A stretch of DNA of 64,000 nt from Delphinapterus leucas (lineage: Eukaryota; Chordata; Mammalia; Artiodactyla; Monodontidae), in the NCBI RefSeq assembly GCF_002288925.2, contig NW_022098031.1, positions 1,891,159 through 1,955,158 of the forward strand. Direction: 5' to 3'. Positions 35,650-48,183 of this stretch are shown in pieces. The translations under genes were made by a program, and so were the position numbers. The stretch's first letter is position 1; each line of letters opens with the position of its first letter. Below the pieces are notes generated by a model. That model had not been told where the DNA came from. It saw nothing but the letters and a program-made list of their open reading frames with translations, and made no database searches.

Positions 35650-35760
35650 GTATAAGCAGATAAAGCACTGACTTTGGACGCAGAAATCCTGGGTTTGAGT
35701 CCTTGTTCAATCGTGTTGGGTATGTTACGTTAATACCCTGAGCCTTGTGTCTCCACCTAA
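35650..35760 (+). mobile_element. MIR SINE, 5' part
   Basis: ataaagcactgactttggac, gcagaaatcctgggtttgag and accctgagccttgtgtctcc follow the sense MIR. Confidence 0.75.
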
Positions 35761-36029
35761 GGTGGGATACTTATGAGAGGGTTTTCTGCTTTGCTAGCGA
35801 TTTTGTGTGCCTCTTAAATCAATACGTGGAGGAAACACTTTGCTTTCTTACTAGTCTCCCAGCGTTTCCCCCACTGTACATCGTGCACATTCCAACCACT
35901 TCTCTGGGGGCACTGATACCAATCCTAAACTCCTCTGGGCTTTTTGGCCTTCGTGCCCCATCGTTCCCAACAGACACAGTAATACTAACAACAAGAACAC
36001 CAGCGATGATAGAAAACGATAACTGCAGA
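35761..36029. other. no gene recognised
   Basis: Unassigned. A 132-codon + strand frame (35745-36143) runs from MIR to MIR and is therefore not a gene candidate. Confidence 0.5.
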
Positions 36030-36250
36030 CACGGACTGAGGACCAATGTGTCTGGCTGCTATTTGCTTTCCATAAATTATCTCAATCCGTTTCTCCCTCT
36101 GAGGTGGGCATTATCATTCCCATTTAAAGGCCAAAGGGTCTGAAACTCAGACAATATAAATGATGTTTCCAAGGTCAACTAGCTTGTTAGTAACAGAACC
36201 AGGAGTCAAACAGATCTTTCTCACGCCAGAGGTTGTACGCTACTCTTTGC
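36030..36250 (-). mobile_element. MIR SINE
   Basis: Antisense MIR: ataaattatctcaatccgtt, gaggtgggcattatcattcc, tctgaaactcagacaat, then taacagaaccaggagtcaaa. Confidence 0.8.
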
Positions 36251-38353
36251 ATATCACTAGCGTCCACCCTCTGCTCCTTGTAACTTTCAGAGTATGGGGA
36301 AGAGAGAAACTTCATAGGAATTGAATACAGATTTGACTGACAAATACACGGTCTCAGAACTGTTCTAGAAATCCTCAAAGCAGCCGTAAATTGTGGAAGG
36401 ACAGTCTCTAGAGGAGAGCCTTGATGGTGCGCTGAGTGACAAAAGGAGAATAGTACATTATGATAAAACTGTAGGGGACATCTGGCATCTCCCAGATTCC
36501 CAACAAACTTTTAAATTACAATTTAAGAAAATCACTAATATCCTCTAATGTCAGTGGAGGAAAAGCTATGCTTACTTTATGGTTTCTGTGGGAATAACAA
36601 AATGTTTTTGTGCAGAGGGTAGATTATCCTTCCACTCTTAAGATATTTTAAAAATCCTTGACGTAGAGGTGATTAAAAATTTGTCTAACCAGTGCTGTCT
36701 TTTAGACAAAACGAGAAATATCAAGGCAAATAAATGAAAGGGTTTTCAAAAGCTTATAGGGTAAAGTCATCGACAGATTTCTTTACTTAATTTTGTGGTT
36801 TTGTTGTTGTTCAGAGACCATTCACTTTTATTGATATGATAGAATGTGATTTTTTTTGAGAATTTAGCTGAATATAAACATAAGGAAACATTAAGAATTG
36901 TGGCATATGGAAAAATATTTGTCTCTCTATAAGTGTAATTGAACCCTGTAGCTAACAAGAATAATTGTTGGACCATCTCTTTAGATAGTTATTCTTTTCT
37001 GGAATTATTTGCAACTCAGTCCTGCCCAGAGGCAAGGAAAATGAGTTAGACATGTTTTTGAAACTCTTTTCAGAGTTGTAATTTTATAATCTTGTAATAA
37101 ATTCCAAGAGTGTGTTGTTTTACACAAGCATTTTACTGCTACTATGAATCTGCAATAATTGGAGATGATTTACTGTTTTATGAAGCATAACAGAATAATT
37201 GCACCATTTTCAAATTTAAAGAGAAAAGAGTAGGAGAGGTCTGGTCAGGATGATAAATGATTCACAGCCTCCTGTGACTGTTTCCTTTTGAAAATGTAGA
37301 ATCAATGCATATAATAACATATTCTGGTCTCTCATTTTTAAGACATTTTCATCTTCATTTTATTAGAGTGTTACCAATTTGGTGTTTTTGAGTTTGTGTG
37401 AATAATACTGACATTTTCAATTTTAGGTACTCTTTTCTTTTGCTCATTTGTGACATATACACTGATTTCACAATCCAGTAGACCTTCCTGTGAAAGACAA
37501 ATCAGTGTTTCGACAAGAAATGAACATCCATATAGGCTTGGCCAGCAGTATCCTAACACATCTCCTATTTAGTGGACATACTTCAAAGAGCTATATTCTG
37601 TCTCAAAGAAGTGTTTCTGGTCTTGACTTATGGTTGCCTTCATGACTTAGAGTCAAATGCTGCCTGAAGGAACTTCTCCAGGGTTGGATAGAACCACAGA
37701 GGAAGCACTATAGGAGGAGTTGTTGGTTAGCTGGTTGGCTTTTTGTAGCTCCGAACTTAAATCACGGTGGGCAGGTGGGGGTGATTCCAACATTAGCTTC
37801 TTGCCTCCAAGTAACAGCAGTTACTTAATCAAGGGGCAGAGGGTCAAGCTTCTAAAAGGCATGATGCCACCTCCTCTCACCTTTGGATTACCCTACAGGT
37901 ACCAAGGTTTGAATAGTCTCTACTCTTCTGAGAAGGGAAATTCAATAATAAGAAAGATTTTTCCTTGGGATCCATACTGCATGGATGGAGTGAAGTACCA
38001 CATTTACTTTTTTCCTAAAAGTCAAGCTCTCCACACCAAGGCCTTGCATGACAATCTTCCTTATCTCTCACTTATTCTTCAGATTTCAGTTTATTCTCAG
38101 CACTTAATCCACTAAAGCGGTATGGATGCTCCTCATTTGTGTTCCCACAGTGCAGGTATTTTCCTTAGAAACATACCAGGCTCTTTTCTTGTCTCTTTCT
38201 TCCACTATTTTAGTGAAGGTGAGGGCCATGGGGTCTGTATACTATTTATCTCCAGAATATATCATGCTCCCTGTCATGGAGTCAGAACGTAGAAAACATT
38301 GATCAAATGAATGGATGGAGGCAACAGAGTTGGGGAGATAAAATCATCAGAGA
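36251..38353. other. no gene recognised
   Basis: About 2.1 kb without a recognised repeat. A 131-codon + strand frame (37720-38115) has no detectable domain, and ORFs of this size are expected by chance in a window this long. Confidence 0.45.
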
Positions 38354-38361
38354 TAATGTCT

Positions 38362-38571
38362 TTTCTTTTTTTTTTTTGCAGTACGCGGGCCTCTCACTGT
38401 TGTGGCCTCTCCCGTTGCAGAGCACAGGCTCCAGACGCGGCAGGCTCAGCGGCCATGGCTCACAGGCCCAGCCGCTCAGTGGCATGTGGGATCTTCCCAG
38501 ACTGGGGCACGAACCCGTGTCCCCTGCATTGGCAGGCAGACTCTCAACCACCACGCCACCAGAGAAGCCCC
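38362..38571 (-). mobile_element. CHR SINE, full length
   Basis: Poly-T, gcagtacgcgggcctctcac, body (with an extra g in gacgcggcaggc), head ending at 38571. Short duplication taatgtct (38354-38361, 38572-38579). Confidence 0.96.
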
Positions 38572-38579
38572 TAATGTCT

Positions 38580-39914
38580 CATTTTTGAGGCAGGGCTAAA
38601 TAGGACTATGGGGACCCCATGAGCACCTATGATAAATTTGAGCACCCCATGGGTTGACTCAGACCAGAATGCCAGTAGCTTTTTTGGGAAGTAGGGTTAG
38701 TGGTGAGCAGATCTTTCATTAAAAGTTCACATTTCCCAAATATGTAATGCTGTCTTCTTTGTTCGCTGGCAATATTTCCTAAGGTCAGCATGGAATATGA
38801 ATAGATATGAAAGGAAAATAAATAGATTGTATTTATCACATAAGATTGGAAAGCACTGGGTTGAATACAGTTAAATAGGTTTTATATTTAGGCAGGATAT
38901 ATCAGGCTTTACTATGCTAATGTGTAGTTTGTATCTCCAAAGAAAGAGACATGCAAATTTCCAAAATGTAATTGACAATAGAAAATTTCTTTCTTTTGCA
39001 GATCATCTCATGGAATTTATAACACAGAGAGTTTTGGGGCTACCTAATACAATATAGTTTGTAAGCCATATCTCTTTAGTATAAAATCTCTATCATGAAA
39101 GAACTATTTATTAAATGTCCATAAGCGCACGTTTCAATGGTGTAGCACTAGGACAAGTATCTTCTTATTCTATTTGATAAAAGCATCATTAAATCTCTAA
39201 GGCATGTTGGGATGTCAGTTGTTAAAGTCATATTTAGTAATACATATTAATACAATTAAAATAATAATACATAAGATATTTTGGCTAACTTATATGTGAA
39301 ACACAAATATCCTAAAAATGACTCCTTTTGAAAATAATAATCAAAAGTGACTTGACCTTCCTGTGAAATACATTTTGGAACTGAAAGATAATTTGGGCTT
39401 GCTCATTTATCAGTAGTTACCCTAGACAAGTTCATTATCTCTTTACATACTTCTGTTGGTATTCATGGATGAGTCTAAAGAAACCCTTTTATTAGTCTAA
39501 CTTACATGCCCTTTCTTTGTCTGCACCCTGCCAGTTTAGATGTCACCTGTAATAACTATGAAAAATTGCTGTGTGCTTCATGTTCTTCTTTTTCTTTTTA
39601 AGTCTGCAATAGAACTTCTCTACAACTACCAAAGGGAGTTTCGTTCCAAGAAATAACAAATCTAATTTAACTGTCCTGAGTTGCAATCTCTCGCCCTGAT
39701 AGGCTTTTTGTTTAGTATGAAAACTCATCAGTGGGGACGCTCTTAAAATTGTTTCATCTGTTTTCAGGGAATAAAAGAATGTGTTCATTTTAGATCACCT
39801 AAATATTTTCTGTACTATAATGGTGTAACTAAATGATGCTGCTCTATCATCCTTAGCTTTGAAAACTTCAGTTTCTTGCTGCATCCTACGTACACCAGGT
39901 AGATAAATCTTTAC
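38580..39914. other. no gene recognised
   Basis: AT-rich, unassigned. Confidence 0.5.
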
Positions 39915-40740
39915 AAATCCCACCTCGAGTGATGTCATTCTGCTGCTCAAAATTTTCATTGGATCCCCATTACTTATCAAATTATGAATTAATTCCTTAG
40001 TCTGGCATATAAGGTCCTGACATTCATTCTTTTTCACCCATTTTCCCCCTTTAATACTCTAATCAAACTAGTTCTCTCCAAAACATGCCCCACATGTTTC
40101 TATCTTGTAGCTTTTGTCTAATGTCTCCATAGCTCCCAGAATGACCACCTTTATCCTTATTCTTTGAAAGTCAACCGGCTCTCTCAGCTTCCCCTCAGCT
40201 TCTACAACTTCCATGACTCTGTTCTATTTTTTTTTTTTTTAAGGGGAGGGAAGAACTTTTTTTTCTGATTTTTAAAAAAATTTTATTTATTTAGTTTTTG
40301 AATTTTATTTTATTTATTTACTTTATACAGCAGGTTCTTATTAGTTATCTATTTTTATACATATTAGCATATATATGTCAATCCCAATCTCCCAATTCAT
40401 CCCACCACCACCATCACTGTCCCCGTCACATGACTCTGTGCTTAATTCAACCCACTGCATATCGCTTTCTTTTGGGAGCCCACAATCCCATTTTTAAATC
40501 TTCATATATCTAACCCATTGCATGAAGCTTGGCACATAGAATTAGTTATTTAATTTGTCCAATGAACTACTGACTCTCTTGTAGCATCTCTTTCTTGCCC
40601 TGAGTTAAAATTATTTGCGTTTTTCTCTAATCCTTTCAACTAAACTTTTAGTTCCATGAAGGGCAAAGATTTTCTCTGTTATTTACTAACTCTATGCTCT
40701 GTAATAAACAGTTACTGAATTGAAGAAAACTCTTATTTTG
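39915..40740 (+). mobile_element. L2 LINE 3' region split by an L1
   Basis: Sense L2: gtcattctgctgctcaaaat, tttcattggatccccattac and gtctggcatataaggtcctg on the left. After the L1, gaagcttggcacatagaatt and tttagttccatgaagggcaa belong to the 3' part. Confidence 0.7.
40223..40428 (-). mobile_element. truncated L1 3' end inside L2
   Basis: Antisense L1 3' UTR (acagcaggttcttattagtt, then gtcaatcccaatctcccaat) behind a long T-rich tail containing a purine interruption. Perfect 11-bp duplication catgactctgt (40212-40222, 40429-40439). Confidence 0.92.
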
Positions 40741-40904
40741 TCCATTAAGCTTGAAATGTACAGTTAAAAATTTCTGTGGCATGCTACCACTTCAATGTAG
40801 TAAAGTTTTTCAGGGAGTGAAATTTGGTATGCCAGAACTATACCTTGTACTTTCCTAGGAGACTGATTTCTCGTCTTAGCTGTAAGGCAAACCCTAATGG
40901 ACAG

Positions 40905-41040
40905 AGTCCAAAGACGTAAGTTTCAGTCTCAGTTTTGTTTTGTTGTAGCACTTGTGACCTTGGACATGTTTCTTAACTTTTCTGCATTTTGGGTTTCTCG
41001 TTATTTAAAAATAAGAATATTACACTCAGCACAGAGGTGT
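40905..41040 (+). mobile_element. MIR SINE
   Basis: Sense MIR: agcacttgtgaccttggaca, tgtttcttaacttttctgca, then ataagaatattacactcagc. Confidence 0.65.
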
Positions 41041-41099
41041 AACATGAAAATTAAATGGGGGAACACATGAGAAAATACATTGAAAACTGGGAGGTGCCT

Positions 41100-41560
41100 T
41101 GAAATATATTTGTTCACTCAACAAATAAGTTTTGAGTGTTGAGTCTCTGGCAGGCATTGTGGTACTCACTTGGGATAAAAATAATAGTTGTCTTTTATTT
41201 TTAAAATTTATTACTACAGTAAGATGAATGAAAAACTCATTGTCTCTGCTTGGAAGGATATGATGGACTAGACGGACAAACATATAAATAAAGGATTAAA
41301 ATACTGTGTGTGTGTTAGAGGGAAAGGGAGAGAGAGAGGGACGTGATATGATAGGAAAGAGGACAGGGTGCTATGAGCAAGAGGAAGGACACCCTAACTG
41401 AACAGGTAGGCTTCCTGGGGAAGGTAACATGTGAGTGGAGACCTGCAGGATAAACTTAGCCATGAGGTAGGGTAGAAGCAGAAAGCATGTTCCAGGAAGA
41501 GGAAGAGTATTTGAAATGGTACGTACATACGTAATGCATGAAAAGAACAGGGAGAAATAC
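41100..41560 (-). mobile_element. L2 LINE 3' region with GT/GA microsatellite
   Basis: Antisense L2: tttgttcactcaacaaataa, ctctggcaggcattgtggta, ttctgctggaaggatatg-like block, then ggcttcctggggaaggtaac, gagtggagacctgcagg and catgttccaggaagagg. A gtgtgtgtg/gagagagag stretch lies at 41307-41340. Confidence 0.8.
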
Positions 41561-41844
41561 TGGAATTGGGAGGTGGGGTGAGCATAGTATAAAAACAGCC
41601 CTCTTGGATTCTTATATATTCCTCTAAAGGTTTTCCCTTCTTTGCTCCACAGCCTCCTATCCCAAATTTTGTTGGGATACTACTGTAGACCATGGAGTCA
41701 CCTCAGGATTTTCTTTGCAGTGAGACTAGTGTTTTTTAATTTTAAGTGAGGAGGATTTAAATTCACAATATTCTTATATTTGATCGCTACACTATAGTGA
41801 CTATTTTAGAAAACAAGTAAGTAAAGTACCCATAGTGTGGGTGA
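41561..41844. other. no gene recognised
   Basis: Unassigned. Confidence 0.5.
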
Positions 41845-42065
41845 GTGGTAAGGAGTACTCTTTGTAGAGTTAGACCAATGGGAGTGTAGTCCAACTTCAT
41901 CACTTTATCTTTGCATGTCCTTGGGCAGGTCACTTAATCATTTGACTTAAAAATGCTAATTGTTTATAAAATTCTTGTGAGCATTAAAGGGAGTAATACT
42001 TGTCATAACTAAGTCATCTGGCACTTGGTAAGAATTTAACAATTGTTAGCTTTATTATTTAAGAA
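41845..42065 (+). mobile_element. MIR SINE
   Basis: Sense MIR: gagttagaccaatgggagtg, ccttgggcaggtcacttaat, tcttgtgagcattaaaggga, ctggcacttggtaagaattt. Confidence 0.8.
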
Positions 42066-42136
42066 CCAATAACTAGCAAATTTCTCTGTGCTCTTCTATT
42101 TATACTTTATTTTCAAGTGCATACATGTTTAAAGCT

Positions 42137-42320
42137 GGGCCTCTCACTGTTGTGGCCTCTCCCGTTGCGGAGCACAGGCTCCGGACGAGCAGGCTCAGCG
42201 GGCGTGGCTCACGGGCCCAGCCGCTCCGCAGCATGTGGGATCTTCCCGGACCGGGGCACAAACCCGTGTCCCCTGCATTGGCAGGCGGACTCTCAACCAC
42301 TGTGCCACCAGGGAAGCCCC
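42137..42320 (-). mobile_element. CHR SINE without A-tail
   Basis: Starts at gggcctctcactgttgtggc with no poly-T or gcggtacg segment, so the 3' terminus is missing. Head complete to 42320. Flanked by taaagct (42130-42136, 42321-42327). It faces the next SINE in opposite orientation. Confidence 0.95.
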
Positions 42321-42465
42321 TAAAGCTCTTTTTTGATATCTGTATCTATAAATACTGGTTAAACCACACTGCTAAATCAAGCATTAAGGTTTATAAAATA
42401 TTAAAAATCCATTTTATTAATCAGTGTTTAAGAAGCAAACTTCTGATATCAATAATTAGCTTTAG

Positions 42466-42673
42466 GGCTTTCCTGGTGGCGCAGTGGTTGAGAGTCCGCC
42501 TGCCGATGCAGGGGACACGGGTTCATGCCCCGGTCCGGGAGGATCCACGTGCCGTGGAGCGGCTAGGCCCGTGAGCCATGGCCGCTGAGTCTGTGTGTTC
42601 GGAGCCTGTGCTCCGCAACGGGAGAGGCCACAACAGTGAGAGGCCCGCATACCGCAAAAAAAAAAATAATAAT
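42466..42673 (+). mobile_element. CHR SINE, full length, sense
   Basis: ggctttcctggtggcgcagt head, B box gggttcatgcc, body, and an A12 tail leading into aat units. Perfect 15-bp duplication aataattagctttag (42451-42465, 42674-42688). Confidence 0.97.
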
Positions 42674-42688
42674 AATAATTAGCTTTAG

Positions 42689-43637
42689 AATTGAAGTATA
42701 AATGTATTATACCTGAATTCACAATAAAATATTTTCTAGATTTCCACAGATTTCCTATGATTTAAAGTGATTAGAGTCTCCAACTACTCAAAAGAAAATA
42801 AGATCTAAACCCCATAAAATCTTTATTTTAGAGAAGGATAGATTTCTGAAGTCTTTATTCATAGGTTGCTACGGAACTAAAGGAGGCTACTTCTTGTTTT
42901 CAAGTTCATTTCTGGTTCTTACTGTACCTTATCACAGAGAAAAGGCAGGAGGTAATATTGGAGGTCAGCCCACTTTTGTTTTCCCCATTGGAAAAATTGA
43001 CCTAGATCTCTATTTCTTGTGTAGGACTCTGTACTCATGGCAGTCTTCCTTCAATCTTGCTGTCATAAATGGAAAAAAAAAGGTTTTAAAATTGTAGTCA
43101 CTTCTTGTAAAATGGAGCAGAAGTCAAAAGGAGACAACAGGAAGAACATTTTACCCAGATGAAATTAGGGGGCAATGAGGTATCATAAATAGAATGTAAT
43201 TCAACCAAAATTTAATTAAGGTCAGAAAAAATACTTGTCTGTAAAGTGTTCACTACATCTTTAATCACAAATAGTTAATTTCTTTTCTCTCACATCTCAT
43301 CAGGGGTCCTTTGGCAGTAGTAATATATACTGGAAAACTTGCTATAGATACATTATTATCATTTGCTGCATCTAAAGTCTTATACACAAAGACAGCTTCT
43401 GTGGTTGGGATTGGTTGGTCTGTAGTAAAATTCTAACTAGCAACACTGGGTGAACAATGCTTCAGACATTGTACTCAACAAAGAACAACAATTTCTCCTA
43501 CAAAATAGCATAGATTTTTTAAAAGAACAGGGAAAAATAATTGATGACACTAAGAAAGATACTTTTTAGAAAGGAACCGTTATCTAAATACTTAAACTAA
43601 ACATTTTTTCTACAGTCATGTTTTAAATTTACGGAAT
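42689..43637. other. no gene recognised
   Basis: AT-rich, unassigned. Confidence 0.5.
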
Positions 43638-43790
43638 TTGCTGCTCAGAGCACTTTCATATATATCACATCATTTGGTTTCACAACACTGCCAAGTGTTA
43701 TTATTTTCATTTTACAGCGGAGTTGAGAACATTTTGGCTCAAGTAAGTTACATGACCTCTCAAAAAAAATCCCAAGCAAGCAGTCTAGCG
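43638..43790 (-). mobile_element. MIR SINE
   Basis: Antisense MIR: cagagcactttcatatatat, ttattattttcattttacag, then tcaagtaagttacatgacc. Confidence 0.75.
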
Positions 43791-43824
43791 GGGCATAAGA
43801 TCCTGGCATACCATCTCTGGAGTC

Positions 43825-44005
43825 ACAGTGCTGTCCTGCACATTTATGTAACTTTTCTGACACTTAGTTTTTTATCTGTAAATTGGTAAAGCAATAATAC
43901 CCACCGTATAGGGTTTGGTGATTAACTGTGTTCATACCTCTGAAGAGCTTAACACAGTACCCAGCACATGGTAATGTTAAATATTTTGACTATTACTAAT
44001 ATTAT
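43825..44005 (+). mobile_element. MIR SINE
   Basis: Sense MIR: tatgtaacttttctgacact, ttatctgtaaattggtaaag, cccaccgtatagggtttggt, acacagtacccagcacatgg. It lies head-to-head with the preceding antisense MIR. Confidence 0.8.
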
Positions 44006-44224
44006 TACAGTTATTACTATACCTATCACCCAGCATCCCTATGAGAAGAAATTTGTGTATTTTCATTTCAGTTACTAGAATATTATGAATGAACTTACTG
44101 GGGAGAGGAATTGAGGCCATACCCATGTCTGTCACTCACAAATAAATTAAGAAAAGCAGTGATTTAAGAAATACCATATTAAAAAATCCTAATTGCTGAA
44201 TTTACATTAAACAACTTCATTGAT

Positions 44225-46010
44225 TTTTTAAAAATGCTTTTTATTTTTCTGATTATAAAAGTAATAGGTAAATAGTGTAGAATATGTTAATATTGTACTA
44301 TTTAAATGTGTAAATATTGTAGGAATTTTTAAAAAATCCACAAATATGTGAGCTGGAAAATCAAAATCCATTGTGATCTCACAGGCAAGATTTCTGCTGA
44401 CCCATTTACATTCCTACAAGAAGAGTCTGGGAGGGCCTCTGTCACTCTACCTTATCAGTCATAAATATTAACATTTTAAACCACAAAATCAAAAAGATAA
44501 ATATGGTATCTCTATTTTGTTTTAAATTTATTTTGTTACTTACTAATGATAGTGAACTTTCAAGGAAATTTCTTCTTTTGCCAATTATCTAGTAATATTA
44601 AAGTTTCTACTAGAATAATTTAGCATTATTATTGAAATGAAATATATCTTTATATATTAAACATACTAAACATTCATTATATTCATTTAAAATATTTCCT
44701 TTTTTTGTTTTAATAGGATCATTTTTTATGGTTTTAATAGGATCTTTTAAAAATTGAAAATTACAGTCAGAAGAAAGTAAAAATCATTCCCACTAAAAAA
44801 AATATAGAAACAAAGAAAAAAAAAGCCTCCCCCTTCCATCAAGTTCTTTTAATCCCGCCCTCAAGATATTAGTATTGTTATCAACTTGGTGCATGTCTTC
44901 ATTTTTGCTCTCTAAGAAAATCATTAGTTCTTATCGTACACAAAAAAAGTGATGCCATTTGATTGTAGTCATTCTTCTATCTTATTATTCCAGATGAATG
45001 TTAGAACCATGTATCAAATTCTCAAAAATATTCCAATGACATATTACCAAAGATTGCATTAGATCTCTAAATTTAGTTAGAAAGAATTCATATTTTTACA
45101 ATATTTAAGTTTCCCATCCAGGAGCCCATCTAGTACATCTTCCTATCTAATTTTTTTCCTTTTTTATCTCTAAATAAAGCTTTATAGTTTCCTTGACATA
45201 GTTGCCACAAATTTTTAAGGCTTATTTCTGGATACATTTTAATTTTTTCCTAGTTGGTAATTACTTCTGTCTTGTAACTACTCACTGGTGATACAAATTC
45301 AAGTTGCTGTTTTTCAGGTGTTTATATTATACCTAAATTCCTGTAGCTAAAGTCTTTAAGAATATCTAATAGGTTTTTAGATAATTCTCTGGGACTAGTC
45401 TATGAAGATAAGCATGTGCTCTTTAGCGAATGACAATCTATCTTATTCTAAAATAATGGAGGGAATAAGCATGCCGTGTTTCTGATTTTAACGATAATAC
45501 TTCTAATGAGAAACTGATTTAATTAACTTAATTTTTTTTGAAACAAACCTATCTTCATCATAATGGATTATACCTTTAATGTATTACTGGTTACTTGTTA
45601 GTAAATTTGTATCCAACTTTGTTAATAGCTGAGGTTTCATGCATTTTTGTCGTATGTTTATTCATGTTGACCAAATTTTGAAATCAAGAATAATGATGGA
45701 TAACTATTTTACTCTTTCTATATTATAGAAAATAATATAATACGTTATTACTTGAATGTAAAAATTCAACTGGTAAACTCTCTGGCTCTGGAATTCTTTG
45801 ATAATAATAATAATTTCATCTGGTTTATTGCTCTATTTATGTTATATACTTCTTGAGTTAATTTTGATCATTTTTAGTTTTCCACATATTTATTTAATTG
45901 ACATTTTCAGGTTTATTAACATATACTTGGTCATAGCATGTATTTCAATATTTTATATCAGTTCTACTATTTTTAGAATTTCATTCATAATTTCATTTAT
46001 GTAAATAAGT
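44225..46010 (-). mobile_element. ancient L1 (L1M-type) remnant, ORF2 reverse transcriptase region
   Basis: Highly decayed antisense L1. The left part (gattataaaagtaataggta) resembles an old L1 3' UTR. About 45070-46000 follows ORF2 in reverse: ttttacaatatttaagtttc, then the gaattcaactggtaaactc region (45765 on) and tctggctctggaattctttg. Too mutated for any coding. Confidence 0.6.
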
Positions 46011-46629
46011 CTGCCTGTTTGAAGGAGAAAAACTTTCTTCCCCTATTAACTTGAATTCTGGTCTGTACAACACAATGTGAAATATGGGGGTGAACAACTA
46101 GTGATATGAAACAATCTATATCATTTTAATTTATACTTGCTGATTTTGTTTATACCTTGTTTCTATCATAATTAAAGAAAGGGGAGAGGTGTAGCAAAAA
46201 AAAAAAAAAAAAAAAGGCTTTTGTGATAACACCTCATATATTATGCATTCCTAATGCCACCCTGGGAATTGAGTCATTTAATGAGGAAATAATTTCATCA
46301 CCTTTAGCTATTATGTCAAAGGAAACTTTTTTCATGCTGTTGACAGGACTTATTTTCTAGGTAGCTATTCAGCTAAGTCTGAATATTTCACAATTTCCTT
46401 AAGAAGTGCTTCTATGTTTTAGAAATGGAATATTTAAAAAAAGACCTCTCTATGAGGACTTTGTAAATAAATTAGATATATACAAGACAAAGCTCAAGAA
46501 TTTTACATCATTTTCATGATGAGTGAAAAGCATTACCAACAATTTTTAAATTAGCTTTTTTGGCATCCTATAAACTAAATATCTGAATAAAAGTGTTTTA
46601 AGTTCATTATTTAGGTATTATTTACATAC
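46011..46629. other. no gene; A20 run at about 46196-46215
   Basis: A pure A run of about 20 bases follows gagaggtgtagc. It could be the tail of a + strand retroposon, but no source sequence or duplication was recognised. Remainder AT-rich and unassigned. Confidence 0.5.
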
Positions 46630-47440
46630 AGCAATTGACATGTAGAATCTGCTCATTGTGTCTACTGGCTGTCCTTTGTTCATATGGATCCCTCCCTTCC
46701 CCGTCTCATTCCCAGACTCATTCTTCTAGTTTCTTTAGTGAAAAATATTCAGACATTGGGACTATGCCCTTACCATCCTTTTCTTTTATCTCCATTCTCT
46801 CTTGGCAGAGCTATCCTGCCAGCATTCAGGGCTTCAGCTACAATCTGAATGTTGGTGATACTCTAACCTACATTTCTAACTAGTGCTTTCCCCTTTATTT
46901 TTGTTCTACATTTTCCACTGCTGGCTGGGTATCTTTTGGAATCTCAAACCAGTGTGCCCACAGCTGAGTCATCTTCTTCTGACTCAAACTGAGTCCTTTC
47001 ATTGCCATCTCTATTCAGTTATTCTCTCAGGCCCCCAGCCTTGACACCTGTACTCATTCACTTAGTCACAAAGTCCTGTCAACTTGACTTCTGTAATGTC
47101 TGCAATCCTTTCTCTTGTTTTGGTCTCTATTGTGGGAGTAATTAAACTGCTTCTTAACTGATTTTCTACTTCTGTATTTCCAGTATCCAAAATATTCTGT
47201 AAACAACCGATCTATTAATCTTTCAAAAGCCTAGCACTGAGACATCACTTCCCTGCTCAAAAAACATTTCACGATTCTTTCCAGCTTAAGGAATAGGCTG
47301 GTGTTGCACATTCTGCTTATTCTGGTTTCAATTATATTTGTAGACTTATCTTCCTTTACTCTTCCTCATATGTTACAGTCAAGCTGGACTAAACTGTATT
47401 CCCCCAAATGCTCTAAAATGGTCACTTTTATTAGTGCCAA
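46630..47440 (+). mobile_element. L2 LINE 3' region
   Basis: Sense L2: cttcagctacaatctgaatg, ttcttctgactcaaactgag, aaagtcctgtcaacttgact, acatcacttccctgctcaaa, cacgattctttccagcttaa. About 0.8 kb; no open frame remains. Confidence 0.75.
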
Positions 47441-47444
47441 ACAC

Positions 47445-47620
47445 TTGGCTAAGCCTTTTACAATACATTATGCCTATTAGTACTCATTACAAATTGTAAG
47501 GTAGGCATCATTGTTATGTTTGCATAAAGATGTGGAAAGTGAGGCTTGCAGAAATAGGAAAGTTGGCCAATGCTAACAATTAGAAAGCAGAAGAGCTAGA
47601 TCTTGAAGGCAAGCCATTTG
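47445..47620 (-). mobile_element. MIR SINE
   Basis: Antisense MIR: aagccttttacaatacatta, gtaaggtaggcatcattgtt, gtggaaagtgaggcttgcag, aagcagaagagctagatctt. Confidence 0.75.
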
Positions 47621-47944
47621 CTTCTAAAGTGCATGTGTGTTCAATGGCTAAGCCTGAATCCTTTCTGGGCTCATGTCAAATATTTACTCAATATTTTATT
47701 AAAATCTATTTTAATATTCAGGTTAATCACTTATCATTTATTGAGACATATTTCCAGAAAGTCCTACCTTGAAAAAAAGGCCCTTTTCTCCCCTCTTTTA
47801 GCCAACTCATTCACTGTGATATTATCCTATTTTATTGTTGTAAAGGGTTTATCGATATCAGAATTTGTTTACTAGAATGAATGAGAGCTGGGATCTAGTC
47901 AGCTTTATTCAATCACTCTGCCTAGCCTTAGAAAAAGTGCATAA
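47621..47944. other. no gene recognised
   Basis: Unassigned; a 90-codon + strand frame (47603-47875) has no recognised motif. Confidence 0.5.
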
Positions 47945-47955
47945 TAGAGTGCTAA

Positions 47956-48172
47956 TTTTTTTTTTTTTTCCCCTTTGCGGTACGCGGGCCTCTCACTTGT
48001 TGTGGCCTCTCCCGTTGCGGAGCACAGGCTCCGGACGCGCAGGCCCAGTGGCCATGGCTCACGGGCCCAGCCGCTGGGTGGCATGTGGGATCTTCCCGGA
48101 CCGGGGCACGAACCCATGTCCCCTGCATCGGCAGGCGGACTCTCAACCACTGCGCCACCAGGGAAGCCTGCC
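47956..48172 (-). mobile_element. CHR SINE, full length
   Basis: Poly-T, ctttgcggtacgcgggcctc, body with the sub-variant ccgctgggtggcatgtggga (shared with the copy at 54685), head ending at about 48168. Perfect 11-bp duplication tagagtgctaa (47945-47955, 48173-48183). Confidence 0.97.
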
Positions 48173-48183
48173 TAGAGTGCTAA

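Noticed and set aside
35745..36143. 132-codon + strand frame
   Set aside because: Begins in one MIR and ends in another, so it cannot be a conserved gene.
37720..38115. 131-codon + strand frame
   Set aside because: No recognisable domain or splice structure; compatible with chance.
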